Positions 46,517 through 57,385 of a stretch of 64,000 bases of DNA are shown here, piece after piece. The DNA is taken from contig NZ_SAWY01000040.1 in assembly GCF_006439335.1 (NCBI RefSeq), forward strand, positions 87,000-150,999, written 5' to 3'. Within the stretch, counting starts at the first letter, position 1, and every line of letters starts with the position of its first letter. Below the pieces are notes generated by a model. That model did not search any database, had not been told where the DNA came from, and saw only the letters and a program-made list of their open reading frames with translations. Source of the DNA: Litorilituus lipolyticus (lineage in GTDB: Bacteria; Pseudomonadota; Gammaproteobacteria; Enterobacterales; Alteromonadaceae). A program made the translations under genes and the position numbers.

Positions 46517-47671
46517 CTATTTAAAGAAAAGGAAATCTCTGATTTCTTTTTCTTTTGCTAGCGCATCATTAAAACCAAGTTTAATAAGTTCGCTACAGAA
46601 GTTTTTATCGAATAGTAAATAACTGACAATACTCGATTCAGCATCATTTCCAATGCCAATGCTACGTAATAAAAGTTTGACTGACATAGGTATGTCATCA
46701 TAAAAAGAGGCGGCTATCGCATTAAAATCATGGCTTGGATTGAGTACAAAACTGTCGATGTGTTGTAACCCGTCATTTTCTTGTCTTATTTCTTCTGGAA
46801 TTAACGTTAGGGTATCGTTTATTCTTCTCATTCTTTCTAAGTCACTATGCATAGTGTCAGCAAAAATTGAGTCTAATAAGTGCCCAGCAATAGTGGCTGA
46901 ACTTGGTGGGTGAGGGTTGTTTTCATTCGCGTGTAGCGGTTCTTTGGGTTGATCAACACCAATCACAAATATGCGTTTAGCGCCCAAATGAATAGCTGGA
47001 CTAAGTGGTGATAGCTGATGTACTGAGCCATCTCCAAAGTGTTGATTTTTAATTTTAACAGAAGGAAAAACCATTGGTATAGCTGAAGATGCCATAAGGT
47101 GTTCTGTGTTTAATTGCGTAGCCTCTCCGCGTCTTTTAACTCTTTGCCAAGGCTCTGTACCATCAACCGATTGATAAAAGCTAATTGAATCGCCGTTACT
47201 GTAACTTGACGCTGTTACAGAAACAGCAGATAAATAGCCCCTTAAAATATTATTATCAATGCGTTGAAAATCTAGCATTTTATTGAGTAATAGCCTCAAA
47301 GGCGCATTGTTTAATAAACTTCTGGGTTTTTTGTTGGCGTAATCAGCCTGAAAGCTAGCTAGCATGCCTAAACTGATGTGACTGATTATTTTTGTTGCTT
47401 CGCAATGATAAATACTTTCAATATTGAAATTTTTCCATACCCACTCTAGTTTCTTAACGCCCAAATGATAGCAAGAAGCATAGCAAGCAAGAGCTGTTGA
47501 GTTAATAGCACCTGCAGAAGTTCCACAAAGGATAGGGAAGGGAATACCATGATTCCTAGGAACAAATTTTGCAATGGCACTTAGAACGCCCACTTGATAA
47601 GCAGCCCTTGCGCCACCTCCTGTGAGTACAAGTGCATTCTTACTATCAAGATAATTGCGTTTTCTCGTCAT
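46517..47671 (-). CDS. Patatin-like phospholipase
   Basis: A 384-residue patatin-domain hydrolase. Oxyanion loop 'LTGGGARAAYQVGVL' at 16-30, nucleophile Ser52 in GTSAG, and catalytic Asp214 in 'FGDGSVHQL', so the Ser-Asp dyad is complete. It should cleave acyl chains from phospholipids or related lipids. No signal peptide. C-terminal 170 residues are family-typical ('IFVIGVDQPKEP'). Tail to tail with the antiporter gene, 20 bases apart, with no evident terminator between. Confidence 0.9.
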   Translation of the reverse strand: MTRKRNYLDSKNALVLTGGGARAAYQVGVLSAIAKFVPRNHGIPFPILCGTSAGAINSTALACYASCYHLGVKKLEWVWKNFNIESIYHCEATKIISHISLGMLASFQADYANKKPRSLLNNAPLRLLLNKMLDFQRIDNNILRGYLSAVSVTASSYSNGDSISFYQSVDGTEPWQRVKRRGEATQLNTEHLMASSAIPMVFPSVKIKNQHFGDGSVHQLSPLSPAIHLGAKRIFVIGVDQPKEPLHANENNPHPPSSATIAGHLLDSIFADTMHSDLERMRRINDTLTLIPEEIRQENDGLQHIDSFVLNPSHDFNAIAASFYDDIPMSVKLLLRSIGIGNDAESSIVSYLLFDKNFCSELIKLGFNDALAKEKEIRDFLFFK

Positions 47672-47798
47672 ATATGATCTTTTTATTGAAGTATCATGAA
47701 AAAGTATTAGCGCTCGAAAATAAAGCTTCCTATGTAAGTGTATGATGTTTTTGAAAACTTTTCTAGTTTCACTAAGGAAGAAGTCACGGGACGAAAAA

Positions 47799-47823
47799 AA
47801 AGCCAGCTAATGCTGGCTTTTTT
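47799..47823 (-). terminator. Terminator of the DUF3718 gene
   Basis: AAAGCCAGC (47799-47807) and GCTGGCTTT (47812-47820); on the minus strand it is followed by a T run (A7 on the plus strand). Confidence 0.85.
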
Positions 47824-47914
47824 AAATGACATTGAATTATTAACAAGTAAACCTTCTAACTTATCACTATTATATAAAATAATTTGGGTAAGTAGTTGTG
47901 CCTATATGCAATAA

Positions 47915-48274
47915 TTAACTACTAACGCGAGCGTTAGCAGCATCAATCAATGGTTGCGATCCAGTTTGAATTGAAGCTAAATTGGCTGAAACAACTTTCT
48001 TTGGTAATTTAGAAATCATCAAAGAACCTGTTTCAACAGCACCAGAAGCCGCAGCAAACTCTAATAAATTCTGACCATTACACTGAATACCATCGAAGAT
48101 ACGACGAATTTTTAATTTATTCGTCTTTAAAAATGAACGCATGCGTTTCTTGTCATCGGCAGCCACGTACTCACATATGCTTTGAGCAATGTTAGCCGCT
48201 TGTGCCTGAGGCGTCGATACAACAGACGTTAAAGTTAAAACAGTGATAGTAGAAGCTATTAATAATTTTTTCAT
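47915..48274 (-). CDS. DUF3718 family secreted protein under riboswitch control
   Basis: A 119-residue exported protein. Signal peptide MKKLLIASTITVLTLTSVVS then TPQAQA; mature part 'SICEYVAADDKKRMRSFLK', 'RRIFDGIQCNGQNLLEFAAASG' with two Cys that may form a disulfide. This matches DUF3718, a periplasmic family of unknown role in Shewanella and relatives. The frame is open 29 codons further upstream, but that part lies in the riboswitch; ATG 48274 with AAGG starts the signal peptide. c-di-GMP control suggests a link to surface life or motility. Confidence 0.85.
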   Translation of the reverse strand: MKKLLIASTITVLTLTSVVSTPQAQAANIAQSICEYVAADDKKRMRSFLKTNKLKIRRIFDGIQCNGQNLLEFAAASGAVETGSLMISKLPKKVVSANLASIQTGSQPLIDAANARVSS

Positions 48275-48308
48275 TTTAGTAACCTTATATAATACTTGAG
48301 TTAATAAA

Positions 48309-48341
48309 AGAAAAAACCACGGGATGTACCTTGAACGTGGT
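48309..48341 (-). terminator. Riboswitch expression-platform terminator
   Basis: On the minus strand ACCACG (48341-48336), loop, CGTGGT (48321-48316), then a U run. Its 5' arm overlaps the GUUACC at the aptamer's 3' end, so the two folds exclude each other. Confidence 0.75.
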
Positions 48342-48447
48342 AACTCCGCTGCCATAGTCAATTACAAATTAAGTAAACAAAATTCATAAACACCTTAGGC
48401 CGGTGGTTTTGCGTCGCCTGCTTTCACAGGTTTTGCCTTTTCTTTGT
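48339..48447 (-). promoter_or_regulatory. Cyclic di-GMP-I (GEMM-I) riboswitch
   Basis: The leader RNA of the DUF3718 gene has the GEMM-I consensus in order: GGCAAAACC, a stem CCUGU-GAAA-GCAGG, GACGCAAAACCACCGGCC, CCUAAG, a variable stem, then UAUGGCAGCGGAGUUACC. The GAAA tetraloop (48425-48422) and both halves of the 11-nt tetraloop receptor, CCUAAG (48399-48394) and UAUGG (48356-48352), are intact, as needed for the docked c-di-GMP fold. A terminator overlaps the 3' end, so control is probably by transcription termination; ligand binding is expected to favour read-through, but the direction is inferred. Confidence 0.93.
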
Positions 48448-48617
48448 CAATTTTAATTATCACTAAACTTTGCTAAAAATGCAAGTATGACAAGGGGTAA
48501 CGCTATCTTTGGATATTGTATATTGAATTTTGTTTTGTTTTGGTGTGGCGAAATTATGTACAAGTAATTGTTTTATGGCAAGGTTTACTGTGACAGGTCA
48601 ACCAGAGAGTGTGGATA

Positions 48618-48653
48618 AAAATGCCCAAACTTTAGTTATTAAAGCTTGGGCAA
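48618..48653 (-). terminator. Terminator of the liu operon
   Basis: On the minus strand TGCCCAAGCTTTA, short loop, TAAAGTTTGGGCA, then TTTTT. Sits 16 bases after the liuG stop. Confidence 0.88.
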
Positions 48654-48668
48654 TCAAAAGTAACTTTA

Positions 48669-49325
48669 CTAAAAAGTCATTTCAGGTATATCGCCTGAAA
48701 CGACTAACTCACCTTCTGTGAGGTTTTTAATTTCTTCTACTGATACCCCAGGAGCTCGTTCAAGTAGGTGGAACTTACCTTCTTTTATCTCTATTAAGGC
48801 AAGATCAGTTAATACTTTTTTAATACAACCTTTACCTGTTAATGGCAAACTACAATTAGATAAGAGCTTAGATACACCATGCTTTGACGCGTGTGTCATG
48901 GTAACAATTATGTTATCAGCGCCAGCAACAAGATCCATTGCTCCGCCCATGCCTTTAATCAGCTTTCCTGGGATCATATAAGAAGCAATATTGCCATTAA
49001 CGTCTACTTCAAATGCTCCTAAAACAGTTAAATCAACGTGTCCGCCACGGATCATGGCAAATGATTCTGCCGAGTCAAAAATTGAGGCGCCAGTTGCCAT
49101 TGTTACCGTTTGCTTACCAGCATTTATTAGGTCGGCATCTATTTCTTCTTCTGTAGGAAATTGTCCCATGCCTAGCAATCCGTTTTCAGATTGCAACATC
49201 ACTTCCATGCCTTGTGGCACATAATTCGCCACTAATGTTGGAATACCAATACCTAAATTAACGTAATATCCATCCTGAAGTTCTTGAGCAACACGTTGCG
49301 CTATTTGTTCTCTTGATAAAGCCAT
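48669..49325 (-). CDS. liuG: 3-oxoacid (acetoacetate) CoA-transferase subunit B
   Basis: A 218-residue CoA-transferase family I beta subunit. The catalytic Glu47 is in 'LQSENGLLGMG'; 'GYYVNLGIGIPTLVANYVP', 'GGHVDLTVLGAFEVD' and 'KLIKGMGGAMDLV' are typical of ScoB/AtoA. With subunit A it moves CoA from succinyl-CoA to acetoacetate, the product of HMG-CoA lyase in leucine breakdown. Ten bases after subunit A, last gene of the liu operon (liuG in Shewanella naming, scoB elsewhere). Confidence 0.92.
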   Translation of the reverse strand: MALSREQIAQRVAQELQDGYYVNLGIGIPTLVANYVPQGMEVMLQSENGLLGMGQFPTEEEIDADLINAGKQTVTMATGASIFDSAESFAMIRGGHVDLTVLGAFEVDVNGNIASYMIPGKLIKGMGGAMDLVAGADNIIVTMTHASKHGVSKLLSNCSLPLTGKGCIKKVLTDLALIEIKEGKFHLLERAPGVSVEEIKNLTEGELVVSGDIPEMTF

Positions 49326-49334
49326 TATTCTCTC

Positions 49335-50048
49335 CTATGCCTCTGTATCACTAGGTCTAACGGTACGTTGCTCAATACGTTTCTCAAACGTACCTTGGAT
49401 TAATCGATCAACATATATTCCCGGTGTATGAATTTGATCGGGATCTAATTCTCCAGGCTCAACAATTTCTTCCACTTCAACGACGGTAATTTTTCCTGCG
49501 GTAGCGGCAAGAGGGTTAAAGTTACGGGCTGTTTTTCTAAATACTAAGTTTCCGTATCTATCGGCTTTCCACGCTTTAACAATGGCAAAATCACCAGTTA
49601 TTGATTCTTCTAGAATGTAATCACGACCGTTAAACTGTCTTTCTTCTTTGCCTTCTGCAACGGGAGTTCCATAGCCTGTAGCAGTGAAAAAAGCAGGGAT
49701 ACCAGCACCACCGGCACGCATTTTTTCTGCTAAAGTACCTTGCGGTGTTAATTCCACTTCAAGTTCGCCTGCCATCATCTGGCGTTCAAATTCAGCATTC
49801 TCGCCAACGTAAGAGGCAATGATTTTTTTAATTTGGCGATTTGGCAATAATATACCTAAACCAAAATCATCAACTCCGCAGTTATTAGAAACAAAGGTTA
49901 GGCCTTTAGTCCCTTTACGTTGTATTTCATTAATTAGATTTTCTGCAATACCACATAGACCAAAGCCACCAGAAATTACGGTCATATTGTCTGATAAACC
50001 TGCCATGGCTTCTTCGTAGCTTGACACTACTTTGTCAAATCCGGCCAT
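49335..50048 (-). CDS. liuF: 3-oxoacid (acetoacetate) CoA-transferase subunit A
   Basis: A 237-residue alpha subunit: '[18 protein letters not shown]' (GGF/GxCG loop), '[13 protein letters not shown]', '[23 protein letters not shown]', '[18 protein letters not shown]'. Partners the B subunit downstream. GAGGAGAAAAG lies before the ATG. A 90-base gap parts it from liuE; no terminator is seen there. Activates acetoacetate to acetoacetyl-CoA, which thiolases split to acetyl-CoA. Confidence 0.92.
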   Translation of the reverse strand: MAGFDKVVSSYEEAMAGLSDNMTVISGGFGLCGIAENLINEIQRKGTKGLTFVSNNCGVDDFGLGILLPNRQIKKIIASYVGENAEFERQMMAGELEVELTPQGTLAEKMRAGGAGIPAFFTATGYGTPVAEGKEERQFNGRDYILEESITGDFAIVKAWKADRYGNLVFRKTARNFNPLAATAGKITVVEVEEIVEPGELDPDQIHTPGIYVDRLIQGTFEKRIEQRTVRPSDTEA

Positions 50049-50138
50049 ACTTTTCTCCTCGTTAAGTCTGTATTCAACTGTTAATCGATATTATTACTAA
50101 CAGCTTGTTATATTAATTTTTAGTGTTAACTGCTGTGA

Positions 50139-51074
50139 TTAGCCATTTGCTTTCGCAAAATAGGCATTAGAAACCTTTGAAACTGGTGGCTTTTTGAGCT
50201 TCTCACTGATAAGCCAGCCTGCTTCAAGCAATAAATCAAAATCGATACCTGTTTCAATATTTAAGCCATTTAATAAATACACTACATCTTCTGTAGCAAC
50301 ATTACCTGATGCGCCTTTAGCATAAGGACAGCCGCCAAGGCCTGCAATAGCACTATCGACGACTGATATCCCTGCTTGTAATGCAGCGTAAATGTTAGTT
50401 AACGCCTGCCCATAGGTATCATGGAAGTGAACAGCGAGTTTTTCTCTTGGCACTCGGGCGCTCACAGCGCGTATCATTTCAGTTACACTGGCAGGGTTAC
50501 CAACACCAATAGTGTCGCCAAGCGATATTTCATAACAACCCATTTTGAATAGTTTTTCAGCAACATCAGCAACTTGCTCTGCTGAAATGTCTCCTTCATA
50601 AGGGCAACCTAGTACACATGAGACATAACCGCGCACTTTTATGCCTGCTTTATTAGCTGCAGCCATAATAGGCTGAAAACGTTCAAGGCTTTCATCAATT
50701 GAACAATTGATATTTTTTTGGCTAAAGCTTTCAGAAGCTGCGCCAAATATGGCAACTTCATCAGCATTAACAGCCATTGCTGCTTCAAAACCCTTCATAT
50801 TGGGTGTTAATGCGGCATAAGTGACTGACGCATTGCGGTTAACAGTTTGAAATACTTCACTAGAGGTTGCCATTTGAGGCACCCATTTTGGGGATACAAA
50901 ACTGCCACTTTCAATATAACTGACACCTGCTTGAGCCAGTTTTTCTATTAGGGTAACTTTGTCTCGGGCACTAACGGGTATGCTTTCATTTTGCAAACCA
51001 TCGCGAGGACCAACTTCAACAATTTTTACTCTATTTGGTAAGTTTGCTAACTTATTGATGTTGCAATGGTTCAT
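50139..51074 (-). CDS. liuE: Hydroxymethylglutaryl-CoA lyase
   Basis: A 311-residue TIM-barrel lyase (also called MvaB). '[15 protein letters not shown]' at the N-terminus gives the metal and catalytic Arg/Asp, '[13 protein letters not shown]' and '[11 protein letters not shown]' the metal His pair, and '[20 protein letters not shown]' the catalytic Cys loop. Splits HMG-CoA to acetoacetate and acetyl-CoA, the end of the leucine pathway. Its ATG overlaps the liuD stop by one base. Confidence 0.95.
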   Translation of the reverse strand: MNHCNINKLANLPNRVKIVEVGPRDGLQNESIPVSARDKVTLIEKLAQAGVSYIESGSFVSPKWVPQMATSSEVFQTVNRNASVTYAALTPNMKGFEAAMAVNADEVAIFGAASESFSQKNINCSIDESLERFQPIMAAANKAGIKVRGYVSCVLGCPYEGDISAEQVADVAEKLFKMGCYEISLGDTIGVGNPASVTEMIRAVSARVPREKLAVHFHDTYGQALTNIYAALQAGISVVDSAIAGLGGCPYAKGASGNVATEDVVYLLNGLNIETGIDFDLLLEAGWLISEKLKKPPVSKVSNAYFAKANG

Positions 51075-53104
51075 TAAGAGTCCTCGGTTGGAGTGAAAGC
51101 TAATAATTCAGCACCACCATCCACCATATCACCTGCATTGAAAAATACTTCATCGACTGTGCCAGCGCTTGGTGCTTTGATTGTGTGTTCCATTTTCATC
51201 GCTTCCATAATTACTAAGGCTTGATCTTTTTCTACTTGCTCACCAGAGGCAACAAGTATACTGACCATGGTACCGTTCATCGGCGCTGTTAAGCCGCCGT
51301 TGGCATCTTGTGAGTCAAGGTTACCGCAGTCAGGTAATATGTGACTGAAGCTAAAGACACCATTTTCACGATAAATACTTAAGTTGTTTTCAACATGTGA
51401 GACAGTGGCTTGACTTCTATGACCATTGATATTAACCGTGATCAAATCATTGTAGATCTCACCTTGGCAATCAACGCTTTGTATTACTTTATTGTCATTA
51501 CTGATATTAATAAGGTAATAACTGTCAGTGCCTTGTCTTTTTTGTTCAACAGACACATCATATTCAATCTCATTATGAGCTAAGGTTAATTGATGCAGGT
51601 GAGCTTCATTAAGTCGCCATGCATTAGTTAAATGCCAAGGCGAGTTTGGATCTGTCGTTAAGTTTGCCGCTTCACTCGATTTTTTCTGTAAAGATAGCAC
51701 TAAATACAAGGCTGCGATGGGCAGCTCATTTGCTAGAGATTGACTGTCTTTATGAAAAATTAAATCATTATTTTTTTCGATAAAGCCGGTATCAATATCT
51801 TCATCTAAAAAAGGTTTGGACGTCGCTAAGTTATAAAGGAAGTCAATGTTTGTGGTGACGCCATTAATACGATATTCACTTAGTGCTTTTGCGAGACGCT
51901 GTAATGCTTTATCACGATTTTCATCCCATACAATTAGCTTAGCTATCATAGGATCATAAAAAACGCTGACTTCATCGCCTTGTCTAACACCGGTATCTAT
52001 CCGAACATGCTTGCTTTCTATGGGGGTTTTTAATAAAGCTAATTTACCTGTAGCAGGTAAAAAGTCGTTGTTTGCATCTTCTGCGTATATACGAGCCTCA
52101 AATGCATGGCCATTTAATACGAGTTCAGCTTGTTTTTTGGGTAATGGTTCATTTGCAGCGACACGTAATTGCCATTCAACTAAGTCTTGTCCACTAATCA
52201 TTTCAGTGACAGGGTGCTCAACTTGTAAACGGGTATTCATTTCCATGAAATAGAAAGAGCCATCAACATCAAGAAGGAATTCTACCGTTCCTGCACCTTG
52301 ATAACCTATCGCTTGTGCTGATTTTATTGCAGCTTCACCCATCTGCGCACGTAATGATTCACTCATTTTAAATGCAGGTGCTTCTTCTATAACCTTTTGG
52401 TGTCTACGCTGCACTGAACAATCACGTTCAAATAAGTACACGGCATTTTGATGGTTATCACAAAAGACTTGAATTTCTACATGACGAGGTTGGGTTAAAT
52501 ACTTTTCAACGAGCATCGTGTCATCACCAAACGAAGACATAGCTTCTCGTTTAGCTGCGGCTAAACCTTCATTGAATTCTGCTTCACTCCAAACTTGGCG
52601 CATGCCCTTACCACCACCACCGGCTGTTGCTTTTAATAATACCGGATAGCCCATTTCATCAGCGGCAGCTTTGATGACATCAGCAGATTGATCATCACCA
52701 TGGTAACCAGGAACTAATGGCACATTGGCATTTTCCATGATGGATTTTGCCGCTGATTTTGACCCCATCGCTTCAATTGCTGCAACTGGCGGTCCTATAA
52801 AAGTAATATTTTCTTGGGCACACGCTCGACAGAAATCGGCATTTTCTGATAAAAATCCATAGCCAGGATGAATCGCTTGGGCGCCAGTCATTTTTGCGGC
52901 TTCAATGACTTTATCAGCAACAAGATAACTTTCTCTTGAAGGAGAAGGACCTAAATAAACAGCTTCATCGGCCATATGAACGTGCAGTGCATCTTGATCG
53001 GCATCTGAATACACAGCGACGGTAAGCACACCCATTTCTTTGGCAGTTTTGATAATACGACAAGCAATTTCGCCACGGTTGGCAATTAATATTTTACTGA
53101 ACAT
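51074..53104 (-). CDS. liuD: Methylcrotonyl-CoA carboxylase, biotin-carrying alpha subunit
   Basis: A 676-residue subunit with biotin carboxylase (1 to about 445: '[14 protein letters not shown]', ATP loop '[14 protein letters not shown]', '[17 protein letters not shown]', '[14 protein letters not shown]'), a linker region, and a C-terminal biotinyl domain with the biotin lysine Lys637 in EAMKMEH. Together with LiuB it carboxylates 3-methylcrotonyl-CoA. Starts right at the liuC stop codon (stop TAA within the next bases). Confidence 0.95.
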   Translation of the reverse strand: MFSKILIANRGEIACRIIKTAKEMGVLTVAVYSDADQDALHVHMADEAVYLGPSPSRESYLVADKVIEAAKMTGAQAIHPGYGFLSENADFCRACAQENITFIGPPVAAIEAMGSKSAAKSIMENANVPLVPGYHGDDQSADVIKAAADEMGYPVLLKATAGGGGKGMRQVWSEAEFNEGLAAAKREAMSSFGDDTMLVEKYLTQPRHVEIQVFCDNHQNAVYLFERDCSVQRRHQKVIEEAPAFKMSESLRAQMGEAAIKSAQAIGYQGAGTVEFLLDVDGSFYFMEMNTRLQVEHPVTEMISGQDLVEWQLRVAANEPLPKKQAELVLNGHAFEARIYAEDANNDFLPATGKLALLKTPIESKHVRIDTGVRQGDEVSVFYDPMIAKLIVWDENRDKALQRLAKALSEYRINGVTTNIDFLYNLATSKPFLDEDIDTGFIEKNNDLIFHKDSQSLANELPIAALYLVLSLQKKSSEAANLTTDPNSPWHLTNAWRLNEAHLHQLTLAHNEIEYDVSVEQKRQGTDSYYLINISNDNKVIQSVDCQGEIYNDLITVNINGHRSQATVSHVENNLSIYRENGVFSFSHILPDCGNLDSQDANGGLTAPMNGTMVSILVASGEQVEKDQALVIMEAMKMEHTIKAPSAGTVDEVFFNAGDMVDGGAELLAFTPTEDS

Positions 53105-53932
53105 TTAATTATTCCTTTTATCATTAGCGCCAAGGTGCCAATTTGCTGTGCGCTTTTCAAAAAAAGCTTTAAGACCTTCTTGACCTTCATCAGAGACTCT
53201 AATGTTGGCAATTCTTTCACTAGTATCAGTTAGTAGCGTTTGATTGACCTCTTTATATGCAACATCAAAAGCTAACTGTTTTGCTTGTTGCATCGCTTGA
53301 GGGCCATTTGCTAACAAGGTAGCAATCATTTTATCCACTTCATTTGAGAGCAAGTCTGGTTCAACTACCTCATCAACCAAACCTAATTGCAATGCTTTAT
53401 CGGCAAAAAATCGCTCGGCTGTTTGGAAGTAGCGTCTGGCGGCTTTTAAGCCGATTGCTGAAACCACATAGGGACTAATTGTTGCGGGAATGAGGCCAAG
53501 CTTGACTTCGCTTAAGCAAAAGCTCGCTTTGTTACTAGCAATAACAATATCGCAGCAACTAGCAAGGCCTACAGCACCGCCAAATGCCGCGCCTTGAATT
53601 TTAGCAATGGTTGGCATTGGTAGAAAATTTAATGCTTTTAACATGTTAGCTAAGGCGTTGGCATCTTTTAAATTATCTTCATAAGAATAGCCAGCCATGC
53701 GTTTCATCCAGCCAAGATCTGCACCAGCACTAAAGCTTTTTCCTTCAGAGGCAAGCACCATAACCCTAATATCATTTCTTTCGGCAAGTGATTGAAAAGT
53801 ATCAGTTAACTGCTTGATAATATCATCATCAAAAGCGTTATGTTTTTCACTGTTATTTAACGTAACTGTGGCTACACCTTGCGAATCAATGTGTAGTAGC
53901 ACTTTGTTATTTTGTTGACTAGTCATGGACAC
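53105..53932 (-). CDS. liuC: Methylglutaconyl-CoA hydratase (enoyl-CoA hydratase family)
   Basis: A 275-residue crotonase-fold protein: 'ASEGKSFSAGADLGWMKRMAGYS' (first oxyanion segment), 'AKIQGAAFGGAVGLASCCDIVIAS' (second oxyanion), 'FCLSEVKLGLIPATISPYV' (catalytic Glu region). By position between the two carboxylase genes it should hydrate 3-methylglutaconyl-CoA to HMG-CoA. Directly abuts liuB and liuD. Confidence 0.93.
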   Translation of the reverse strand: MSMTSQQNNKVLLHIDSQGVATVTLNNSEKHNAFDDDIIKQLTDTFQSLAERNDIRVMVLASEGKSFSAGADLGWMKRMAGYSYEDNLKDANALANMLKALNFLPMPTIAKIQGAAFGGAVGLASCCDIVIASNKASFCLSEVKLGLIPATISPYVVSAIGLKAARRYFQTAERFFADKALQLGLVDEVVEPDLLSNEVDKMIATLLANGPQAMQQAKQLAFDVAYKEVNQTLLTDTSERIANIRVSDEGQEGLKAFFEKRTANWHLGANDKRNN

Positions 53933-55540
53933 CTACATTCTAAAGATACCAAACTTGGTATCTTCAATTGGCTTATTAAGTGATGCAGAAATGGCTAGGC
54001 CTAGAACGTGTCTAGTGTCGGCAGGATCAATAATGCCATCATCCCATAGACGAGCTGAGGCATAATAAGGATGACCTTGATGCTCGTAATTTTCCATAAT
54101 GGGCTTTTTAAACTGTAGCTCTTCTTCTTCACTCCAGCTTTCTCCTAGTTTTTCTTTTTTATCTCGAGTCACCTGTGCCATTACCCCAGCAGCTTGCTCG
54201 CCGCCCATGACAGAAATACGCGAATTAGGCCACATAAATAAAAAGCGAGGATCATAAGCTCTACCACACATACCATAGTTACCTGCACCAAAGCTGCCAC
54301 CAATTAAAATGGTAAATTTGGGGACTTGTGCAGTTGCTACTGCGGTAACCATTTTGGCGCCATGCTTTGCAATACCACCTGACTCATATTGTTTACCTAC
54401 CATAAAGCCGGTTATATTTTGTAAAAAAACTAATGGGATCTTGCGCTGGGCACAAAGTTGTATGAAATGAGCGCCTTTTTCAGCGGATTCACCAAAAAGT
54501 ACACCGTTATTCGCAACGATACCGACAGGATAGCCATAAATATGGGCAAAACCACAGACTAGAGTATTGCCATAAAGGGCTTTGAATTCATCAAAGTTAC
54601 TCCCGTCGACAATACGAGCAATAACTTCTCTCACATCGTAAGGCTGGCGAGTATCTTTTGGAATGATGCCATAAATTTCACTGCCATCGTATTCCGGTTC
54701 GCTAATGGCTTCGAATTTAATAGAAACAGGTTTTTCTCGGTTTAAATTGCTTACCGCACTGCGAGCAATCTCTAACGCGTGATGATCGTTTTGAGCATAA
54801 TGGTCAGTAACACCAGAGGTTCTACAATGAACATCTGCGCCACCTAAATCTTCTGCACTAACTACTTCACCTGTTGCAGCTTTTACTAATGGAGGGCCCG
54901 CTAAGAAAATTGTACCTTGCTCCTTAACAATGATTGATTCATCTGCCATAGCCGGTACGTATGCACCACCGGCAGTACACGATCCCATGACTACTGCTAT
55001 TTGTGGAATACTTTGTGCCGACATATTAGCTTGATTGAAAAATATGCGACCAAAATGCTCTTTATCAGGAAAAACATCGTCTTGATTAGGTAAATTTGCA
55101 CCACCTGAATCGACAAGATAGATACAAGGTAAGTTATTTTCTTGAGCAATGGTTTGTGCTCGAATATGCTTTTTAACGGTTAAGGGGTAATAAGTCCCCC
55201 CCTTAACGGTAGCATCATTAGCAACAATGACACATTCTTGACCACCAACACGGCCTATGCCAGTAATAATACCAGCGCAAGGCACATTATCTTCATATAC
55301 TTTATAAGCGGCGAGTTGCGAAAATTCTAGAAAAGCTGAGCCGTTATCGAGTAAAGCATTCACTCGATCACGTGGTAATAACTTACCTCTATCGGTGTGG
55401 CGTTTACGGCTTCTATCGCCACCACCTTGTTTAACATCACTTAATTTAGCGCGTAAGTCATCAACCTGACTTTGCATGTGTGCAGCATTATCAATGAAAT
55501 CTTGGCTGCGAGTGTTAATTTTAGAAATTATTTTAGCCAC
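53933..55540 (-). CDS. liuB: Methylcrotonyl-CoA carboxylase, carboxyltransferase beta subunit
   Basis: A 535-residue carboxyltransferase with N and C crotonase-like halves: '[26 protein letters not shown]', '[19 protein letters not shown]', '[18 protein letters not shown]', '[40 protein letters not shown]'. The [11 protein letters not shown] and QNITGFMVG motifs are those of MCCase rather than propionyl-CoA carboxylase. Second structural gene of the operon, 69 bases after liuA. Confidence 0.95.
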   Translation of the reverse strand: MAKIISKINTRSQDFIDNAAHMQSQVDDLRAKLSDVKQGGGDRSRKRHTDRGKLLPRDRVNALLDNGSAFLEFSQLAAYKVYEDNVPCAGIITGIGRVGGQECVIVANDATVKGGTYYPLTVKKHIRAQTIAQENNLPCIYLVDSGGANLPNQDDVFPDKEHFGRIFFNQANMSAQSIPQIAVVMGSCTAGGAYVPAMADESIIVKEQGTIFLAGPPLVKAATGEVVSAEDLGGADVHCRTSGVTDHYAQNDHHALEIARSAVSNLNREKPVSIKFEAISEPEYDGSEIYGIIPKDTRQPYDVREVIARIVDGSNFDEFKALYGNTLVCGFAHIYGYPVGIVANNGVLFGESAEKGAHFIQLCAQRKIPLVFLQNITGFMVGKQYESGGIAKHGAKMVTAVATAQVPKFTILIGGSFGAGNYGMCGRAYDPRFLFMWPNSRISVMGGEQAAGVMAQVTRDKKEKLGESWSEEEELQFKKPIMENYEHQGHPYYASARLWDDGIIDPADTRHVLGLAISASLNKPIEDTKFGIFRM

Positions 55541-55609
55541 AATAAAAAACCTTCAATAGGAATAGCAAGTTGGTGGAGAGCTATATAAAAAATATAGCTC
55601 TCGATTTGA

Positions 55610-56779
55610 TTAGTTAGATTCGTTGAATAATTCGCGACCTATTAGCATACGACGAATTTCTGAAGTACCAGCGCCAATTTCATAAAGCTTAGCATCACGT
55701 AATAAACGGCCTGCTGGGAACTCATTGATATAACCGTTTCCACCTAATAGTTGAATGGCATCTAAAGCCATCTTAGTTGCAAGCTCAGCAGAATATAAGA
55801 TAACGCCAGCAGCATCTTTACGGGTTGTTTCACCACGGTCTGCCGCTTGTGCACACATATACGCATAAGCTTTTGCTGCGTTCATTTGTGTGTACATGTC
55901 AGCAATTTTTCCCTGAATTAGTTGGAATTCACCAATGGATTGACCGAATTGTTTTCTGTCATGAATATATGGCACAACAAGATCCATACAAGCATCCATA
56001 ATACCAAGTGGACCACCTGTTAAAACTAAACGTTCATAATCTAGGCCAGACATTAGAACACGAACACCTTTGCCTTCTTCACCTAAAATATTTTCAGCAG
56101 GTACTTCACAGTTTTCAAACACGAGTTCACAAGTGTTAGAACCACGCATACCTAACTTATCGAGTTTTTGGTGTCGAGAAAAACCAGGGAAATCACGTTC
56201 AACTATAAAAGCTGTGATCCCTTTAGAGCCTGCAGAAGTATCGGTTTTGGCATAAATAACATAAACATGGGCATCTGGTCCGTTAGTGATCCACATTTTA
56301 TTGCCATTTAGAATATATTTATCACCCTGTTTGTCAGCTCGTAACTTCATACTAACAACATCAGAACCGGCATTAGGCTCGCTCATCGCTAACGCACCAA
56401 TATGTTCACCCGTACAAAGTTTAGGTAAGTACTTAGCTTTTTGTTCATGTGAACCATTTTTGTTTAATTGATTTAAACAAAGGTTAGACATAGCTCCGTA
56501 ACTTAAACCGACAGAGGCTGAAGCTCTGGAAATTTCTTGCATTGCAACCATATGTTCTAAATAACCTAAACCAGAACCACCGTATTGTTCATCGACAGTC
56601 ATACCTAATAGGCCTAGGTCTCCAAATTTACGCCATAAATCCGCGGGGAACTCATTGTCTTCATCGATTTGAGCCGCCCTTGGTGCAATTTCGTCTCGAG
56701 CAAAGGCATTTACGGTGTCACGTATCATTTCAACGGTTTCGCCTAAATTAAAGTTGAGTGAGCTGTATTGTGAAATCAT
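55610..56779 (-). CDS. liuA: Isovaleryl-CoA dehydrogenase
   Basis: A 389-residue FAD acyl-CoA dehydrogenase. FAD-site '[17 protein letters not shown]' and '[11 protein letters not shown]'. The catalytic base is Glu249 in '[15 protein letters not shown]': isovaleryl-CoA dehydrogenases keep it at this internal place instead of near the C-terminus, which supports the substrate call. C-terminus '[19 protein letters not shown]'. First step of the mitochondrial-type leucine route, passing electrons to ETF. Ten bases after liuR. Confidence 0.95.
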   Translation of the reverse strand: MISQYSSLNFNLGETVEMIRDTVNAFARDEIAPRAAQIDEDNEFPADLWRKFGDLGLLGMTVDEQYGGSGLGYLEHMVAMQEISRASASVGLSYGAMSNLCLNQLNKNGSHEQKAKYLPKLCTGEHIGALAMSEPNAGSDVVSMKLRADKQGDKYILNGNKMWITNGPDAHVYVIYAKTDTSAGSKGITAFIVERDFPGFSRHQKLDKLGMRGSNTCELVFENCEVPAENILGEEGKGVRVLMSGLDYERLVLTGGPLGIMDACMDLVVPYIHDRKQFGQSIGEFQLIQGKIADMYTQMNAAKAYAYMCAQAADRGETTRKDAAGVILYSAELATKMALDAIQLLGGNGYINEFPAGRLLRDAKLYEIGAGTSEIRRMLIGRELFNESN

Positions 56780-56788
56780 GAGGTATCC

Positions 56789-57193
56789 TTAATTTTGTTC
56801 AGCAGTTATGTTGGCTAATGTGTTTTGGCAATTACTTTCCAGATCATTGAGTTCTAGAAGTACGGCATTAATATCTTCAAGCTGTTGCTTTAAATCACTT
56901 TTTTTCTGTGCGATGAGGTCCATCATAGTAGACAACTGTGTTACACTTGTTTTGTCTGCATCGTAGAGTTCAAAAAGTCTTCCTGTTTCAGCAAGGGAAA
57001 AACCTAATCGTTTACCGCGCAGAATTAACTTTAGCCTAACTCTATCTCTTTGATTATAAATTCGAGTTTGACCTTTACGACTTGGATGCAACAGCCCCTG
57101 ATCTTCATAAAAGCGTATGCTTCGGGTTGTTATGTCGAATTCTTTAGATAGTTCACTTATCGAGTATCGAGCTTGACTTGCTTTTGTATTCAT
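56789..57193 (-). CDS. liuR: MerR family regulator of branched-chain amino acid catabolism
   Basis: A 134-residue MerR-type protein: HTH 'YSISELSKEFDITTRSIRFYEDQGLLHPSRKGQTRIYNQRD' split over 10-50, then a dimer coiled coil (about 80-125). First gene of the liuRABCDEFG operon; it matches the LiuR regulator described for gammaproteobacteria and two LiuR-type palindromes lie upstream. It should repress both operons until branched-chain intermediates accumulate. No metal-binding Cys, as expected. Confidence 0.93.
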   Translation of the reverse strand: MNTKASQARYSISELSKEFDITTRSIRFYEDQGLLHPSRKGQTRIYNQRDRVRLKLILRGKRLGFSLAETGRLFELYDADKTSVTQLSTMMDLIAQKKSDLKQQLEDINAVLLELNDLESNCQNTLANITAEQN

Positions 57194-57237
57194 TGCCTTG
57201 CCATCGTTATTATTCTATAAACTCACCTTACATGAAG

Positions 57238-57253
57238 TTTACGTAAACGTAAA
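57238..57253. promoter_or_regulatory. LiuR operator upstream of liuR
   Basis: TTTACGTAAACGTAAA, a near-perfect 16-bp palindrome 45 bases before the liuR start. Matches the known LiuR motif of the TTTACG...CGTAAA type. Confidence 0.85.
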
Positions 57254-57385
57254 GTTGGTGAGTGTTGTTTTTCTTTAGACTAGCAAAGATTACTGACTAT
57301 CATGATTCAAGTTTTTAAAAATTCTCTAAGGAGTGTAACTCATAGCTTACACTCTCGAAATCGAACATAAAGACTAGTACTAAAG

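Noticed and set aside
48275..48361. N-terminal extension of the DUF3718 protein
   Set aside because: It lies in the riboswitch terminator and aptamer; the signal peptide begins at the ATG 48274.
48530..48721. 63-codon plus-strand ORF
   Set aside because: It overlaps the liu operon terminator and the 3' end of liuG, with no ribosome site.
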